From: Desulfuromonadaceae bacterium | GTDB taxonomy: Bacteria > Desulfobacterota > Desulfuromonadia > Geobacterales > Pseudopelobacteraceae | Reading direction: 5' to 3' | NCBI GenBank assembly: GCA_028687585.1 | Contig: JAQTZV010000012.1 | Span: 62,001-126,000 of the forward strand | DNA length: 64,000 nt | In this document: in pieces, positions 25,507 to 32,034 of the stretch | How the letters are laid out: each line of letters begins with the position of its first letter | Position numbering within the stretch: the first letter of the stretch is position 1 | The notes under the pieces: generated by a model | Told to the model about the DNA's origin: nothing | Seen by the model: the letters and a program-made list of their open reading frames with translations, nothing else | Database searches by the model: none | Made by a program: the position numbers and the translations under genes

Positions 25507-25995
25507 CCAACGGCATCGCGGATATCATGGGGAACCCAGCCGCCTGTTAAAGCTCCCCAAGTTCTTTTTTTGATATGGTTGTCAGTTGTCAAGCAGAATA
25601 AAGTTTCCCGATCCGCTTTTGCAAGTGGCTATGCTGTTTCATAAATTCCAAGGCATATGCCGGGCCAGAACCTGTGTTGCGACGTTTGATTATTCTGATA
25701 TACGCGGGTTGGATACCGGCAAGACTTGTCTTCATCGCGGAGCGGCCTCTGTCTAGGAGCGGGAGTTCGGTAAACCTTATCCGCATAAAAAAAACGAGGA
25801 TTCTCCATACGTGGCTCTGAACCCGCATATGCCTTGGATGTTGTCTCAGTGCTTCATGTTCTCTCCGACTTTCTGTTCTTTGAAATGCTGTATCAAGCTG
25901 CTATTGGTGTAATCTTCGCTACCCGTGGGGGAACACGGGGTCTGGTCAGAATCTCACGGGATTCAGCCAGACAGTCATCAACGCGACATCGTGTC
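25507..25995. other. Gap of about 490 bases without a confident gene
   Basis: A minus-strand frame at 25589-25828 (79 codons) has no ribosome site and matches no family I know; it may be a decayed cassette. A palindromic motif (AAGGCATATGC, with its reverse complement at 25826-25838) appears near both ends of that frame. A CGCGACA/TGTCGCG palindrome at 25982-25998 adjoins the attC site. Confidence 0.35.
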
Positions 25996-26068
25996 GCGAT
26001 AACGGCGCGGCACATGACCCGCCCGCCCATCTTCTTCGGGCGGTCGGCGTCCATGTGTCTTGTTGGGA
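25996..26068 (-). other. attC-like site closing the RHH-EVE cassette
   Basis: On the minus strand CCCAACAAGACACATGGACG is at one end and CGCCGTTATCGC at the other, with a GCCGACCGCCCG/GGGCGGGCGGG hairpin between. AAC and GTT cores plus an extended palindrome match attC architecture; it begins 14 bases after the stop of the upstream gene. Confidence 0.75.
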
Positions 26069-26081
26069 AATCCTTTATTCG

Positions 26082-26714
26082 CTAAACGTCCTGTATGCTC
26101 TCCTGTATCTTCTTGCCAAACTCTGCAGGCACCTCAAACAAAGTTCTCAGGAAGACCAGATTACTGCCGACAACCTTCTTGATGTCTCTGGCATTGAGTG
26201 GCTTCAACCTTCTATAATCAAGCAGCTTCTTTCGGTAAGCGTCTTCAGGCACGCCGTCATACTCCACTTTTTCCACCCCATGAGGGGCTATCCCCGTTCC
26301 GACAATCCCAACGCCGTTTTCGTATAGAAAAACAACATCTCCTTCCTTGATCCTTTCGATTTGAAATTTCCATGGGTCGCAAAACGCAGCGGCTACTCCG
26401 TTCGTCACCATATCGCGATGGGTGGCTATGTCATGTCGCTTGTTAGTGTTAAGGACGAAAAACCGTGAGCCGCTGGCGTGCTCTTCATCATGGTCAGTCT
26501 CCGGTGGGGTGTTCTGCTTCTCCTCATACAATGCCAACGCTGCATCTACGCCGTCTTTGATCATCTCCGTCAATAACAACTGTCGGGTAACATCGAGCGA
26601 CGATGAAAGCTCATCGAGAAGGGCCACATATGAGACTGGTATCCTGGCGGTGATTGCCTCCATCTTTTCGTCCTGCTGCTGCCGTAGGGTAATGAGTTCG
26701 CTGACGCGTGCCAT
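26082..26714 (-). CDS. Ribbon-helix-helix/EVE-like fusion protein
   Basis: The 210-residue protein has an N-terminal ribbon-helix-helix-like segment (AITARIPVSYVALLDELSSS, about 19-60) followed by an acidic linker and an EVE/PUA-like domain from about residue 82 (RFFVLNTNKRHDIATH, CDPWKFQIERIKEGDVVFLY, GVGIVGTGIAPHG). EVE domains recognise modified bases and occur in restriction and defence proteins; fusion to a DNA-binding RHH is unusual. It has its own strong promoter at 26757-26785 with an inverted repeat likely bound by the RHH. Whether it is a repressor, a modified-DNA sensor or an antitoxin is open. Confidence 0.75.
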   Translation of the reverse strand: MARVSELITLRQQQDEKMEAITARIPVSYVALLDELSSSLDVTRQLLLTEMIKDGVDAALALYEEKQNTPPETDHDEEHASGSRFFVLNTNKRHDIATHRDMVTNGVAAAFCDPWKFQIERIKEGDVVFLYENGVGIVGTGIAPHGVEKVEYDGVPEDAYRKKLLDYRRLKPLNARDIKKVVGSNLVFLRTLFEVPAEFGKKIQESIQDV

Positions 26715-26756
26715 AATTTCTCTCCTTCAGGTTGTAGGTAATTGCTATGTACAGAG

Positions 26757-26785
26757 AGTATATTATCAGAATCTTTTACTGTCAA
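26757..26785 (-). promoter_or_regulatory. Strong promoter with flanking inverted repeat
   Basis: On the minus strand TTGACA (26785-26780), a 17-base spacer and TATACT (26762-26757) form a near-consensus promoter for the 26714 gene. A 10-bp inverted repeat, AGAATCTTTT (26768-26777) and AAAAGATTCT (26798-26807), surrounds the -35, a likely operator. The remaining gap 26808-27012 shows no gene. Confidence 0.7.
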
Positions 26786-27012
26786 GTGAAAATTCAAAAA
26801 AGATTCTAACTGGAATATAAAATAATCTGAATTCATTTGGAAGGATTCTGGGCAAGCAGTACAAGCCCGGAGTTGTCCCCGCCCCTGTACTATGTCCTTC
26901 AATACCTCTCGGGGCTGAGGCTGACTGATCGGATTTTGGGCCGGTCGTGCCGATGGTTGGAAGCTTCGCTATCGCCGTATATTTGTAAAAATAGGGAATG
27001 GAGAATTGACCA

Positions 27013-28083
27013 TCATACCCCTCCTTCGCGTCTGGTTCCTATGTGGTGTCGAATTGCATCTATTAATTCTTGCGCTCTGCCCTTCACATCCTGATCACGG
27101 AGGTCGATGTATCGAATGTCGCGCAATATAGGTGGGATCTCCGTGTCCTCTAGCAGAATTGGGAGGACCATCGCTCCGCGGTCAGCTTGAAGTTGCCGAG
27201 AAATAATGGCGTTGAGTTCAGCCCGAGGCCATGGTTTCCCCAGCGAGCTTGAAGACATGAAAAACGCAAGAAAGTCGGCAGAATCAAGCCCACGATCAAT
27301 ACGCTCTCGGAGACTATCGCCCCATCGGATTTCAGAGAGATCGAGCCACACATTTATTCCGGCTGCACGGAGATACTCAGCAACTTCCGTGACAATCTTC
27401 TTGTCTTCGTGCGAGTAGCTAAGAAAAACCGTAGGAGGTCTCCCACCCACATCGGTCAGAAGCGAGGTCACCGTACGACGCACTGCCGATAGTAACTTAT
27501 CCTCTGCAATACCTTGCCCAAGAGCTCCCATTAAAATTTCTGAGACTTCAGCCATCATGGATTCAAGAGACGGCTGGGTCGCGGATTTGCCTTCTAGTTG
27601 AGCTTCCTTTATGGACTGAACAGTCCTTGAAATGTCCGCTGAAACCTGGAGAGCGAGGTCGTTCGGATCAGAGAACTGGGCGACTGTATGACGCTCACAG
27701 AGAATAGATTTCCAATGCTCAAGCCGACGCAAATTGTCTGGGTCTCGCTCTATAAACTTAGGCAGCACAGGAACTTCATCACTTCGTAGATAAACTAGGC
27801 ATGGCTTCCCCAAACGATGCCCTTCCTCATATTCAGCTTCCGAGAATGAGATTTCCCTGCCAGGGACAAGTGAGCCATATCTGTGACCGACAATCACAAC
27901 GAGGAGATCACTTCGCCGAACCTCTTCCAAACAAGTCTCTATTGCTTGGTTAGCACGTGCCCCAAAAAACTCCATAGAATCGTGCTGAAGTTGGAGTTTA
28001 CGAATTGCACTCAATATTTTCAGACGTTCATCAGTGAGGTCAGCGTAGGTGCTGCATAGAAAGACTGTCAGGCTATTTTTCAA
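27013..28083 (-). CDS. DUF4062-TIR domain protein
   Basis: TTG start at 28083 with AGAGGT upstream; 356 residues. N-terminal DUF4062 (VFLCSTYADLTDERLKILSA, DLLVVIVGHRYGSLVPG, ISFSEAEYEEGHRLGKP) covers about 1-115, a helical middle follows, and the C-terminal TIR domain starts at about 218 (PTVFLSYSHEDKKIVTEVAEYL) with a candidate catalytic Glu in GKPWPRAELNAI. Bacterial TIR domains degrade NAD+ or make cyclic ADP-ribose signals in anti-phage defence; DUF4062 is a frequent partner. It forms its own cassette beside another TIR-class protein. Defence is the most likely role. Confidence 0.88.
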   Translation of the reverse strand: MKNSLTVFLCSTYADLTDERLKILSAIRKLQLQHDSMEFFGARANQAIETCLEEVRRSDLLVVIVGHRYGSLVPGREISFSEAEYEEGHRLGKPCLVYLRSDEVPVLPKFIERDPDNLRRLEHWKSILCERHTVAQFSDPNDLALQVSADISRTVQSIKEAQLEGKSATQPSLESMMAEVSEILMGALGQGIAEDKLLSAVRRTVTSLLTDVGGRPPTVFLSYSHEDKKIVTEVAEYLRAAGINVWLDLSEIRWGDSLRERIDRGLDSADFLAFFMSSSSLGKPWPRAELNAIISRQLQADRGAMVLPILLEDTEIPPILRDIRYIDLRDQDVKGRAQELIDAIRHHIGTRREGGV

Positions 28084-28103
28084 TTGAAGTACCTCTTGTC
28101 TGT

Positions 28104-28160
28104 GGCCAACGGCACGGCGTGACCTGCGCAGCGATGTCTGCCATACTTAGTTGTTATTGC
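28104..28160 (-). other. attC-like site between the two TIR-class cassettes
   Basis: Minus strand: GCAATAACAACTAAG at one end, GCCGTTGGCC at the other, with a partial palindrome (GGCAGACATC, GGTCACGCCG) between. AAC and GTT cores are present. It abuts the stop of the 28161 gene. Confidence 0.6.
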
Positions 28161-29609
28161 TCATGGCCGGATGCATAGCTTGTCATAACCACTCAACGTT
28201 TTAACATTCAGTGTCTCATAGTCCCATGAAGGCACCCTCAGCTCTTTTTTATCAAAAGCTTCAAAGATAGGTGCAAGATCATTTTTTGTATCTATATCAA
28301 GAAGTGTTTTAACTCTTTCAAAATATTTTACAGACTGACATCTGGCAAAAATTTCGAATGCCGCATAATGCCTATCCGCATAGATAAGTGTTTCAGGCCA
28401 CCAGTTCTGTTGCTTGTTATCTTTTATGGAAGTCAGACAACTCCTTAAGTAGAGTATAAAGTCTGTCTGCATTACCTCATGAAACTTAAGTCCAGATACT
28501 TTGCATCGTTGCTCAAGAAGGTCCGCACGTAATGATAGCCGTCCAAGTTTTTGTCTCTCGTTTCTGCGCTCAATTGATTTCAGATAGTTTCTGAAAACCG
28601 TAAAAGAGACCATTACCTCTCGACCGTGATCTGCATTTCTTTCAACATAGTAGTACTGTTGAATCAAATATCTGGCGCCATCATATTTTTCGTATCTTAT
28701 CAGCGCCGTTAATGCATACAAAAACAGTTCGTGAATAATGTATTTGAAGTTATCAAAATCCCAATCTGAGTACCCCCTCGCTTCCTTTGGGCAGTACATA
28801 TATGGAATTAATCGTTCAAAAAAACGATGAAGTTGTTCTCCTCCATCTATTGAGTCTCTATACTGTGCAATTGCAAGAAATACCTCTATTGCTTCGTTGC
28901 GGTAAGGTAGGAATTTTTCAATATTATCAACTACAAGATCATCAAACTCTTGCTCATTCTGAGTTATGCGAAATGCCTCAAGATTTTTTACTATTGTTTC
29001 TAAATATTCTTCTATTGCCCCTTTTGCATAATCTTTACCTGACTTTATAGATTCAATTGCTCGCTTCTGTTTTACGGTAGTGCCTAAAGATAATTGGTCA
29101 GTTTCAGATAAAAATGAAGGCATTGACCCTATTTTAGGCTTAACGTACAGTGGTTTGTCGTATACCCATCTCAATAACTCTTCATATCTTATTGCGTAAG
29201 CGTCCGGATCAGAGAAATCAATATAGATCCTAGATTTGTAATAGACAGGCAAACATGGTTTTCCGTCTTCAGTTCTTTCAACGACGACAGCAACAAACTT
29301 ATTCTGGTTCTGCTTATTATAGATTTCTGGCGATATTATCTGCGTTTCAGTACCCACGCCGCCGCTTCTACCGTTAGCCTTCTCCGAATAAAGCTTGTCA
29401 CATATGATAGCTACTTTTTTTATTTCTGGATCGGTAACCATTTTCTCCATAAAAGCATGAGCATCATTCCCTTCCTTTAAATCCCATTTATCCAGAACAA
29501 CATCAACACCTGCATCGGTAAGTTCTGTGGCAAGGGTAAGAACCCATTGCTCATGTTCTGGAGTTGACCAACTGTACGAAATGAATAATTTAGGTGGAAT
29601 CTGTTCCAA
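28161..29609 (-). CDS. SEFIR/TIR-domain protein
   Basis: TTG at 29609 follows AAGGAGAT and is preferred to a longer frame that runs through the attC site; 482 residues. The N-terminus is a SEFIR-type TIR-like domain (PPKLFISYSWSTPEHEQWV, DVVLDKWDLKEGNDAHAFME, VAIICDKLYSEKANGRSGG, then GTETQIISPEIY), about 5-150. The remaining 330 residues are helical without recognisable motif. This class occurs in TIR-based anti-phage systems, where the N-terminal domain is the effector and the C-terminal part the sensor. Adjacent genes could be partners but each has its own attC. Confidence 0.85.
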   Translation of the reverse strand: MEQIPPKLFISYSWSTPEHEQWVLTLATELTDAGVDVVLDKWDLKEGNDAHAFMEKMVTDPEIKKVAIICDKLYSEKANGRSGGVGTETQIISPEIYNKQNQNKFVAVVVERTEDGKPCLPVYYKSRIYIDFSDPDAYAIRYEELLRWVYDKPLYVKPKIGSMPSFLSETDQLSLGTTVKQKRAIESIKSGKDYAKGAIEEYLETIVKNLEAFRITQNEQEFDDLVVDNIEKFLPYRNEAIEVFLAIAQYRDSIDGGEQLHRFFERLIPYMYCPKEARGYSDWDFDNFKYIIHELFLYALTALIRYEKYDGARYLIQQYYYVERNADHGREVMVSFTVFRNYLKSIERRNERQKLGRLSLRADLLEQRCKVSGLKFHEVMQTDFILYLRSCLTSIKDNKQQNWWPETLIYADRHYAAFEIFARCQSVKYFERVKTLLDIDTKNDLAPIFEAFDKKELRVPSWDYETLNVKTLSGYDKLCIRP

Positions 29610-29625
29610 TTTTATCTCCTTCTGT

Positions 29626-29684
29626 GACCAACGGGGTGCCCGGTTCACCGGCCTCAAGGCCGAGTGCAACCGGCTGGTTATGCA
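29626..29684 (-). other. attC site between cassettes
   Basis: Minus strand: GCATAACCAGCCGGTT at one end and CACCCCGTTGGTC at the other; the inside folds as a strong palindrome (CGGCCTTGAGGCCG at the tip). This is the best-formed attC-like site in the window, with AAC and GTT cores and matching arms. Confidence 0.85.
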
Positions 29685-30059
29685 TTAATCGCTTCTTCTT
29701 ATTTCGGTAAGAGGGTGTCGTGAGATAAGGCCCCATTTGCCGTCGTTGTTTTCTGAGCCACGTGCACCAATCGTAATAAGATGGTTCTTTGTTTGCTCCT
29801 CGTCACACCCAATAACTGCAGCGAGCGTTGAAAGATTTCGCCACTGAAAGGTCTTATCCTGAAGCATTTCTTCCAGTAATTTTTGTCTGGCAGTATCAAT
29901 TTTCTTTTGATTTCTGCCCTTGTACCATTCGATGGCAAAATTGCCGACGAGGGTTAACGCCGAGCCTACAATAGCTCCGATTACGCCTACCAAAGCTATC
30001 CAGAATTTGGTGTCATTAACAATCTTTCCAGCTAATAGTGATATTTCTTGTTCGGTCAT
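29685..30059 (-). CDS. Membrane-anchored protein with winged-helix-like tail
   Basis: A 124-residue protein. A single strongly hydrophobic helix lies at about 18-43 (WIALVGVIGAIVGSALTLVG), a basic/helical linker follows (WYKGRNQKKIDTARQKLLEE), and the last 55 residues (FQWRNLSTLAAVIGCDEEQT, then KWGLISRHPL) look like a small winged helix. GGAG precedes the ATG. It ends at an attC site and is the cassette upstream of the SEFIR protein. No family is assigned with confidence. Confidence 0.7.
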   Translation of the reverse strand: MTEQEISLLAGKIVNDTKFWIALVGVIGAIVGSALTLVGNFAIEWYKGRNQKKIDTARQKLLEEMLQDKTFQWRNLSTLAAVIGCDEEQTKNHLITIGARGSENNDGKWGLISRHPLTEIRRSD

Positions 30060-30080
30060 TTAATACTCCGCAGTATTCAT

Positions 30081-30143
30081 GCATAACGTGGTAAGGCGCA
30101 GCGGCAAGCGAAGCGCAGACCGTCTGACGCCGTTTGTTAGATG
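30081..30143 (-). other. attC site closing the HicAB-SecB cassette
   Basis: Minus strand: CATCTAACAAACGGCGTC at one end and ACCACGTTATGC at the other; the centre (AGACGGTCTGCGCTTCGCTT) is palindromic with GC arms. The TAACAAAC and GTTATGC ends are typical attC core sequences. Confidence 0.85.
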
Positions 30144-30156
30144 TTACTGTCGCCAA

Positions 30157-30182
30157 TAAAAAAAGCCCTGAAATTCAGGGCC
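30157..30182 (-). terminator. Intrinsic terminator after the SecB-like gene
   Basis: On the minus strand GCCCTGAA, a short loop, TTCAGGGC and seven T bases, 11 bases after the stop codon at 30193. The cassette thus carries its own promoter and terminator, uncommon in typical promoterless cassettes but known for toxin-antitoxin ones. Confidence 0.9.
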
Positions 30183-30192
30183 ATGTAAGAAG

Positions 30193-30594
30193 CTATTCGT
30201 CAATCTCTTCAAAGGATTCCGGTTTAATCTCAATTGGTGGTAAATAGAAGGGCGAATGATATGACTTTCGGGTTAAGTCAGCAACTAATTCTTTTACAAA
30301 GGGGTAAATATACGGAATAGCCTCCATGACTATATGTTTTTCTGATGGGCAACTAGCTTCACATTTAAAACTAGCTTCTGATTTTATATCAAAACCAAAA
30401 GGCAATCCATCGCTATCAGATTTTGCAGAAAGTGATGCAGTTACTTCTTTTTTTTCTTCGTCAACATTTACCTCAATAGCAAATTGACACTTAACAATAG
30501 ATTTCTTCTTAGGTCGCAGTTTTGCTTCATTTAAGTTGAAATTACAGACTACAAGCTTAGGACCATCAATTAAGGTAAGATGTAACTTTTCCAT
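30193..30594 (-). CDS. SecB-like chaperone of a toxin-antitoxin system
   Basis: The 133-residue protein shows the SecB pattern: a beta-sheet part (KCQFAIEVNVDEEKKEVTAS, GFDIKSEASFKCEASC) and the conserved end PYIYPFVKELVADLTRKSYH followed by FYLPPI, equivalent to SecB's PYARE..SDL and PPLNLAP region. It overlaps the HicB gene by 29 bases and has GGAG inside it. In toxin-antitoxin-chaperone systems a SecB-like protein protects the antitoxin from proteolysis and aggregation by binding its C-terminal addiction sequence. Genome SecB is normally near gpsA or trxA, not here, supporting the specialised role. Confidence 0.82.
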   Translation of the reverse strand: MEKLHLTLIDGPKLVVCNFNLNEAKLRPKKKSIVKCQFAIEVNVDEEKKEVTASLSAKSDSDGLPFGFDIKSEASFKCEASCPSEKHIVMEAIPYIYPFVKELVADLTRKSYHSPFYLPPIEIKPESFEEIDE

Positions 30595-31057
30595 ATTCTC
30601 CGCCTTTAATTAGTTGTGGAGTATAAGATATTTCTTGTTGAATTCTTATTTGTTTTGTTTCTGCTCTGTGGACGTGAATAGCTTTTTCAACGTTGTCTAT
30701 TTTAGAGCAGACGATATCAACAAGTTTAGATGTCGCGTTTCTTTCTGATAACAAAGTAATAAGCCAAGTATTCAGTGACACGCCCTCTTTGTCTGCTTGA
30801 TAGGCTAAAGAAGAATGGAGCGTTTTGGGCATTCTGAGACGAGTTTGTCCACTATAGTCAAAACATTCAGTGGGTTTAGGCAATAAATCACCAGTAGCTT
30901 GTAGAGACGCAACAAATAGATCAAGTGCCACTTTTGCTTCCGATAACGCTTCTTCTGGTGTTTCACCGAATGCAGAAAGGCCAGGAAAGTCAGGGCAAGT
31001 AACAATAAATCCTTGATCTTCCTGACTCCACAAGAGGTTGAAGCCGTATTTATACAT
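30566..31057 (-). CDS. hicB: HicB-type antitoxin with C-terminal extension
   Basis: A 163-residue protein. HicB core: NLLWSQEDQGFIVTCPDFPG, LSAFGETPEEALSEAK (1-55), then a ribbon-helix-helix-like DNA-binding domain at about 72-106 (TRLRMPKTLHSSLAYQADKE, NTWLITLLSERN). Residues 107-163 are an extension not found in ordinary HicB, ending in hydrophobic/aromatic residues (ISYTPQLIKGGEYGKVTSYL), a candidate chaperone-addiction sequence. It overlaps hicA by eight bases and the SecB-like gene by 29. It should bind HicA and repress the promoter at 31351-31380. Confidence 0.9.
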   Translation of the reverse strand: MYKYGFNLLWSQEDQGFIVTCPDFPGLSAFGETPEEALSEAKVALDLFVASLQATGDLLPKPTECFDYSGQTRLRMPKTLHSSLAYQADKEGVSLNTWLITLLSERNATSKLVDIVCSKIDNVEKAIHVHRAETKQIRIQQEISYTPQLIKGGEYGKVTSYLN

Positions 31058-31322
31058 GGGGCACCTCTTTCTTGATAAGGTTATGTTCGTTAATAAAATT
31101 GAGCAATTGTTTCACTTGGTAGGGCTTGGCTTTGCCTTTAACATCCTGAAAATTCATGATACCGGGGAATTTTTCGTGCCTGTATACTCTATGAGAGCCA
31201 TTTTGACGATCAAATATGAAGCCTACTATTTCGGCCAGTTTGCACAGTTCAGCAAAGCTGACATTGCTTTGTGAAAGCTCGCATTTACCATAGAGTTTGT
31301 GCAATTTTTCAAGAAGACCCAT
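31050..31322 (-). CDS. hicA: HicA-type toxin (mRNA interferase)
   Basis: The start at 31322 (MGLLEKLHKLYGK) is chosen because the upstream in-frame ATGs lie in the promoter. The 90-residue product has the HicA fold with the conserved His in NGSHRVYRHE (His44). Other family marks are FAELCKLAEIVGF and KPYQVKQLLNFI. HicA cleaves mRNA independent of ribosome position and is inhibited by HicB. Order toxin-antitoxin-chaperone is that of known TAC operons. Confidence 0.88.
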   Translation of the reverse strand: MGLLEKLHKLYGKCELSQSNVSFAELCKLAEIVGFIFDRQNGSHRVYRHEKFPGIMNFQDVKGKAKPYQVKQLLNFINEHNLIKKEVPHV

Positions 31323-31350
31323 AAGGAACCTATTCCCACGAAAGAATGAT

Positions 31351-31380
31351 ACCATATATGGAACCATATTTCCATGTCAA
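31351..31380 (-). promoter_or_regulatory. Promoter and operator of the HicAB-SecB cassette
   Basis: On the minus strand TTGACA (31380-31375), an 18-base spacer and TATGGT (31356-31351). The palindrome ATATGGAACCATAT (31356-31369) lies in the spacer and overlaps the -10, and a second CCATATATGG overlaps it. These are placed for repression by HicB. Confidence 0.7.
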
Positions 31381-31498
31381 GATGTTTATTTTTCAGCTAA
31401 CTCGTACTTGAGCAGACGACAATTGTCATCTACATGTATATGCAATTCACTACCGGTATATACCGTTATCTATATGTAGATACCTGAGTATCATCCAC

Positions 31499-31876
31499 CT
31501 ATAGATGCTTTTTATGTTTTTTAAACTTGTTCTTGTAATCTACATATATATGCTTTTCCAATGGCCCGCCAACAATAGCTCCGTACTTCACATACCAAAG
31601 TAGTTCCTCCGGAAACCATTTGCCGCCAGCCGCTTTTACCTTTGCTCTCAAGGAAAAATTCGAAACATCTATTCGGAGCGGAACAAGGATATCAGAATCA
31701 TATCTTGGCGGCGGTGGTATCCAGTCGGTCTGCTCCACTATCAATTCCACCGTTTTGAATCGTTTACCCGTTTCATCATCATAGCGAAATCGTATGCAGA
31801 GTAGGGCATCTCCGTACTTATCCGTCAGTTGTTTTGTCCCTTTTTGCCCCGGTTTGAGTGTCAGCCGTGTTTTCAT
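31499..31876 (-). CDS. Unknown protein, first gene of the array
   Basis: The start at 31876 follows GGGAG; 125 residues. It is basic with LTLKPGQKGTKQLTDKYGDA, FRYDDETGKRFKTVELIVEQ, ALKV-type strand and AGGKWFPEELLWYVKYGAIV. The last residues are Lys/His-rich (KFKKHKKHL). I recognise no family. It is the closest gene to the integrase on the array side. The 132 bases after it (31367-31498) contain short repeats of ATCTACATGTATATGC but no clear attC, so it may be a fixed gene or a cassette whose attC has been lost. Confidence 0.65.
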   Translation of the reverse strand: MKTRLTLKPGQKGTKQLTDKYGDALLCIRFRYDDETGKRFKTVELIVEQTDWIPPPPRYDSDILVPLRIDVSNFSLRAKVKAAGGKWFPEELLWYVKYGAIVGGPLEKHIYVDYKNKFKKHKKHL

Positions 31877-31889
31877 CTGCCGTCTCCCG

Positions 31890-31914
31890 TAACGTAATAT
31901 CACAAACATCGTTA
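31890..31914 (-). other. Candidate attI region
   Basis: Between the integrase promoter and the first array gene, TAACG (31890-31894) and CGTTA (31910-31914) are inverted, spaced as an integrase simple site; the minus strand reads CTAACGATGTTTG, resembling parts of class 1 attI. No comparison was possible. Confidence 0.3.
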
Positions 31915-31943
31915 GAAAAAAATGAATATATGGGATTCATCTA

Positions 31944-31987
31944 TTGACAGAATTACATGTTGACGGTATGGTTGTCAAGTGGCAACC
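31944..31987 (+). promoter_or_regulatory. intI promoter overlapping a LexA box
   Basis: TTGACA (31944-31949), 17 bases and TATGGT (31967-31972) form the intI promoter. GGTTGTCAAGTGGCAACC (31970-31987) overlaps its -10. It fits exactly GGTT-N2-C-N4-G-N3-ACC, the LexA box form reported for Geobacter sulfurreducens. On the minus strand the same box contains TTGACA (31978-31973), 17 bases from TAATTC (31955-31950), a candidate cassette promoter pointing into the array. Confidence 0.8.
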
Positions 31988-32034
31988 ATGCTGGATAAAT
32001 GCCATATTATATTTCTTGTGAAATGGAGGCTGAT

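Noticed and set aside
21170..30150. CRISPR array
   Set aside because: Repeats here are few, unequal in spacing and palindromic; there are no regular repeat-spacer units and no cas genes.
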